Shown here piece by piece: positions 60,253 through 64,000 of a stretch of 64,000 nt of DNA (positions are counted from its first letter, which is position 1; every line of letters begins with the position of its first letter). The DNA lies in the NCBI GenBank assembly GCA_002682825.1, contig NOKP01000016.1, forward strand, positions 716,591 to 780,590, read 5' to 3'. The notes beneath the pieces were generated by a model that saw nothing but the letters and a program-made list of their open reading frames with translations, was not told where the DNA came from and searched no databases. The translations under genes and the position numbers were made by a program. Source of the stretch: Neonectria sp. B-13 (lineage: Eukaryota > Ascomycota > Sordariomycetes > Hypocreales > Nectriaceae).

Positions 60253-63200
60253 GAATGATGGGCAGGCGAGTGCAGGGCATCGCGGTGATTGACAACATCG
60301 CTGCTGAGCGTCAGGCGTCTTTTGCGCCGCCGTCGTCACTCTCTCACGGCTCGTTCATGGATCGTCAGCACACGCGCAACCCTGAACCAAGCAAGTCTCG
60401 CGCTGCGTTGCGACAGCGGGAGGGGTCCCCCGGGTGTCCTGGTAGGCTCCGACAGCTCCGACCCCAGTCTGGATCCTCTCGGTCTCGGTTGACGCCCGCT
60501 TTCGCCGCCTCCGAGAAAGAGTTCCTGGGTGAAGGGTGCGTGGAGCCAACGATCCCTCTCGGCGGCAGCGCCAATCCAGCCGGGACTGGCCTGGCCTGCC
60601 AATGGACCTGCAGCGAAGCAAGCCTTTTGCTTTGACGCTGAGGATTGCAGACGCGGGACGGAGAGCGAGGCAAAGTGGTGCGGTGCCATCGGCGGTGCGA
60701 TGCGGTAATGCGGACATGCACGCTGGGCCCCGTCCAGCCAGAACATGCAGCGTGGGTTGGGTATCATCATTGATGGGATGATCTTTCTGGCTGCCAATGA
60801 GTTTTGTCTCCGAGATGCATCCACTGTAGCACGATACGGGTTATGCTTTTCAGACAAACAAAGATGGCTGAGAACCTGGAGGGACTAATAGGACTGACTG
60901 ACAGACAGACTGACAGACTGACTTAACGGAGTGGTAATTACTACGAATACTGACAACTCAAATAGACAGGACAAGGTACCTGCCATTCAGCTGTTGTAAG
61001 GAGTAGCCGCAAGCCACAGACATACAACGACTGAAAACATCGCTATTAGGGTCTTTGTTGGAGACATAAACTTCGGGCAGACAGTTTAAGGCAGTTCAAC
61101 AGTTCAACAAAGATGTGTGGCGCCCAGTTGTTCGGGAAAGCGATGTAGAAGCCCACAAGGTACGCCTTGCTGAAAGCCAAAGACTATCAATCGGCGGGAG
61201 ATGCGATCAGCGCTCTCCCTCTCCAGTCTCTCCACACTCACCCACAGTGCGCAGAGACAACCAAGCCTCTCCAGCCGCCACGTTTCTATGGACCCAGTGA
61301 GGCCCTGGCCCAGACGTCGGTTGAGTGGTTGACACACTTGCCGCCGCCGCCCTGGACCCCCCTCGACTCAGCCAAGCCAGCCCTGAGAGAGTCAAAATAC
61401 CCACTACCACTCCACAAGTTTGGAGGCGTGTCCAAGGCATGCCCACGACGTATCCAAGGCAGTTCAAAGGTCCCCTACCCTTCCCCTTCCAACCCCCGTC
61501 GAGACCGCCCAGTCATAGCAGATCGCCACCCTCCTTGCGCCAGCGGCATCACCCCGTTTGCTTCAGTCGTCAGTGGTCCGGGATGCTGCCAAGCGCTAGC
61601 GTCCACTGCCTCACTTGCCCACACCATCCCACGATTCCCGCTCCACGAGCCTAGGATCCATCCATCCCACGGTCCACCGTCTCACTGCAACCCGCCAAAC
61701 CCGCGGAGAGAGGTTGGAGGGTAGGATCGGGGCTTCGAGGCACAACCGCCACCAGAACCAGCAGGGTTCACCAGCCTCAGAGCCTGGAAGGCTAGAACTG
61801 ACTTGGATGGTGGTGGATGGACATTGTTTGGGTTTCGGCATTGCACAATGCACTGTCTTGACCTACAGGCGGGACTTCCGAGCCCCGTGCACTGGACAAA
61901 CGTTCTGCTTCTTTGGTACTCCGTCCCTCACAGATTCATACTCCCTGCCACGATGCCAAACGCCAGACAGCCGCCACCAGGAGAACATGCATGCACCACC
62001 AGCAGTCCATCCTAATTCCCAATGGACCATTTGCGGGGTCAGGGGCAGTGCGAAGAGTCGCAGTCGCAGAATGAGAAACGCACGCCGTTCCTGGCGCGGC
62101 GGTGGATAATAACAATCTCCAGCATGTCAACAAACAAAGGCGCCCATAACCCAATCAGGTCCGCCATAACTCCAGCGGGAAGCGCCTAAGCAAACAAAGG
62201 GGGCAATGCGGGAAGGGGGTTTGAGGCGCTGGCGCTGGCGCCCATCGATGCCGGAGAGGAACGCGGCCCTTGGAGTGCCTGAGGCTGTAAGGTCTTACTA
62301 CATCATTTGTACTGTGCTCGCTCGCCTGAAGGGCACCTGACGGGTGCCCCTCCACTCCACTGAGCCAGTGTCGAATGTTCCACGATCCATTTTTGGGTGG
62401 ATGTCAACAAAGGCGCACGCACACCTTCCCAGCGTTTGAGGATGCCCTCCTTTGGGTAGAGGCTGGCTGACGACTCGACTGGATGGTTGGCTGCGATAGT
62501 GTCGTGGGCTCCTGTGTGTGGACGTGAACGAAGTACATCCTGCGTTGGCGGATGGGGCATACACTATCAAGTATCCAAGGTTTGCTGGACTGGGACGCGC
62601 TGGCGGTCGCTCACACCGTGCGCTGGAGGCGTCCATTGGGGTTCGCGCTGAAAACGCACCACGGAAGCCTTGCTAGTGCTGGAGCCCACTGGAGTTCACT
62701 GGGGCACGCTGGGTCCAATATTGGTCCGGTCAAGTGACGGAGACTGGAATGGGATCCCATGGGTGGCCCGAGGCCGCCGAAGTCTACACTGGGTGCTGGG
62801 AGTGTGGAGGGCTAGAGGGCACGAGACTGGATAGCCGCCGAGTCACAGGTACAGCAAGCCCCGCGCCCCAGCCACGCAATTTCTAGGTACTGCAAACAGC
62901 CCCTCCTATCGAACGTGGGTGCTTCTTGGACCCGGCCACTCCTGCGACACCGTCCGTAGCGAGCCAGTCGCCACTGTACCGCTCACGGCGGCGCACCCCA
63001 GCCGAACCACACAGCATGCCACCACAGATTACACAGTGGCGCCGCCTGTCCCTGTAAGAGGCTAGCTCTATCCGGGTCGAACCCAATCACCAGGCGGTGG
63101 CGAGGCCGATGGGGCTGCTGTTTGCGTGCGGTGATTTGCCAGATGCGGGGCCTACCCTCATCTCTCGTTCGGTATCCTAGCCCAAGGGTGGATCTACAGT

Positions 63201-63669
63201 GGGACATATATGGGGCAGGTATGGATCCCATGTCTCCCCAAGTCACCCCCAAGAGTCCCCAACCAACAAAACCCGCCGCCCGCCGTCGCCGATTCCTTCC
63301 TCCCACTTATCATCCGTCCGTCACCTCGCCCTCCGCCCCTCGTACCTGCCTCGCTTCGCTTCCAACCCATCCACCTTCCGTCCACCTCCAACGCACAACT
63401 TCCGCTACCACCATTTTGCTTGCTCAGTCCGCTCTTCTCTCCACCACGAACTCGCTCTGAACAACCGACACTGGCTCTCCAACTACTGCCCATCACCACC
63501 ACGACACACACGACAGCACAATCTTCTTGGTTGTGTTCTCCGAACTCAATTTAATCCCGCATCTTTCCGTGCTCTCCCACACTGGCGCTCACCTGACGGT
63601 ATCGGACCTGGCAACCACACACCCCACGAACCACAACACGCAACCAACACCCAGTAACCAAACATCATA
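60253..63669. other. Long intergenic region
   Basis: 3.4 kb with no supported gene. Simple repeats include gactgactgacagacagactgacagactgact near 60893-60925 and cactgg/cactggagttcactgg words near 62688-62712. From about 63290 the sequence becomes C/T- and CA-rich, fitting the leader of the gene starting at 63670. Confidence 0.5.
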
Positions 63670-64000
63670 ATGTCTGCATACTATCACTACAACGCGCACG
63701 CTGCGCATCCCGCTCCTGTGTCGCACAACCACCATGGTGGCCGAAATCGCAGAGCTCCCCGTCTGTCCGTCTCCCAGAACTCGCAGCGCCAGTTCCGCGG
63801 TGTCCGAAGCATGAAGGAGCTCAACGAGACTGCCTCGCTCACAGCTTTCCGCTCCAAGTTCGAGACCAGCCGCTCCTTTGACCTCGAGGACGACATGGAG
63901 TTCTGTCCCGCCCTGTTGACTGAGATCGACGTGAGTTGTTCGCCTGGCGCCATATCGGCCTCTACCTCTGTCCGTTCCATGTCTCTGACCCATTCCACCC
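63670..64000 (+). CDS. Conserved small fungal protein, 5' exon only
   Basis: Starts MSAYYHYNAHAAHPAPVSHNHHGG and reads through an NRRAPRLSVSQNSQRQFRGVRSMKEL region to FDLEDDMEFCPALLTEID. The first exon probably ends at 63930, where a GTGAGT donor follows, giving 87 residues; the frame nevertheless stays open to the window edge. The His/Tyr-rich start, the basic QFRGVRSMKEL helix and the acidic FDLEDDMEFCP motif resemble a widespread ascomycete protein of unknown function, from memory and not verified. A long CT/CA-rich leader precedes it. The 3' part lies outside the window. Confidence 0.75.
   Translation, partial: MSAYYHYNAHAAHPAPVSHNHHGGRNRRAPRLSVSQNSQRQFRGVRSMKELNETASLTAFRSKFETSRSFDLEDDMEFCPALLTEIDVSCSPGAISASTSVRSMSLTHST

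Noticed and set aside
61167..61724. 185-codon plus-strand open frame
   Set aside because: No ATG start, Pro/Ser/His-rich, overlaps equally long frames in other phases.
63050..63095. tRNA-like B box (GGTTCGACCC on the minus strand)
   Set aside because: No matching A box, acceptor stem or anticodon arm could be placed upstream at tRNA spacing.

Overview
This is about 64 kb of chromosomal DNA from a filamentous ascomycete (Pezizomycotina, most like a Sordariomycete). The evidence is: short GT-AG introns of roughly 47-140 nt with CTAAC/CTGAC-type branch sites, Kozak-like CACCATG or ACAATGG starts, GC-rich codons, pyrimidine-rich leaders, gene spacing of 0.3-8 kb, and proteins characteristic of fungi (Bud6, Ypd1, Ssn8, LaeA-like methyltransferase). 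No bacterial operons, CRISPR array, rRNA or convincing tRNA is visible. Gene models below were spliced by hand; for every complete multi-exon gene the exon lengths sum to a multiple of three.

Layout. 0-7 kb: three minus-strand metabolic genes, a DHA1-type MFS exporter cut by the left edge, a myo-inositol/sugar-type transporter, and a TetX-like FAD monooxygenase whose first intron uses a GC donor. 9-19 kb: a housekeeping block with BUD6 (actin/formin polarity factor) convergent with ELP1/IKI3 (Elongator scaffold), then a divergent Ser/Arg-rich fungal protein (probably DUF3984). 19-27.5 kb: a gene-poor stretch, AT-richer at first and then CT-rich towards YPD1, the histidine phosphotransfer protein of the osmotic/stress phosphorelay. 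29-37 kb: an AKAP7-like 2H phosphoesterase, a coiled-coil protein of unknown function, and a Cys/His-rich protein with a histidine-repeat tail.

39-52 kb: a mitochondrial-type tRNA(Ile)-lysidine synthase (TilS), a BTB-like protein interrupted by a serine-rich insert, a single-pass membrane protein with repeated SG[DK] motifs, and an eight-exon LaeA-like methyltransferase. 52-57 kb: an EF-hand mitochondrial carrier (SCaMC/Sal1 type) divergent from SSN8 (cyclin C of the Mediator kinase module). 57-63.7 kb: mostly intergenic, with one doubtful gene. The window ends in the first exon of a conserved small fungal protein.

The genes do not form one pathway. Several link to central regulation: stress phosphorelay (Ypd1), transcription (Elongator, cyclin C), tRNA modification (Elp1 at wobble uridine, TilS at the wobble position of an Ile tRNA) and polarity (Bud6). 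The left-end trio is the only set that looks accessory. I did not find a convincing new multigene system. The best second-look items are the GC-AG intron, a perfect 14-bp hairpin upstream of BUD6, a recurring set of stop-free introns of length 3n, the split BTB protein, and the SG-repeat membrane protein.
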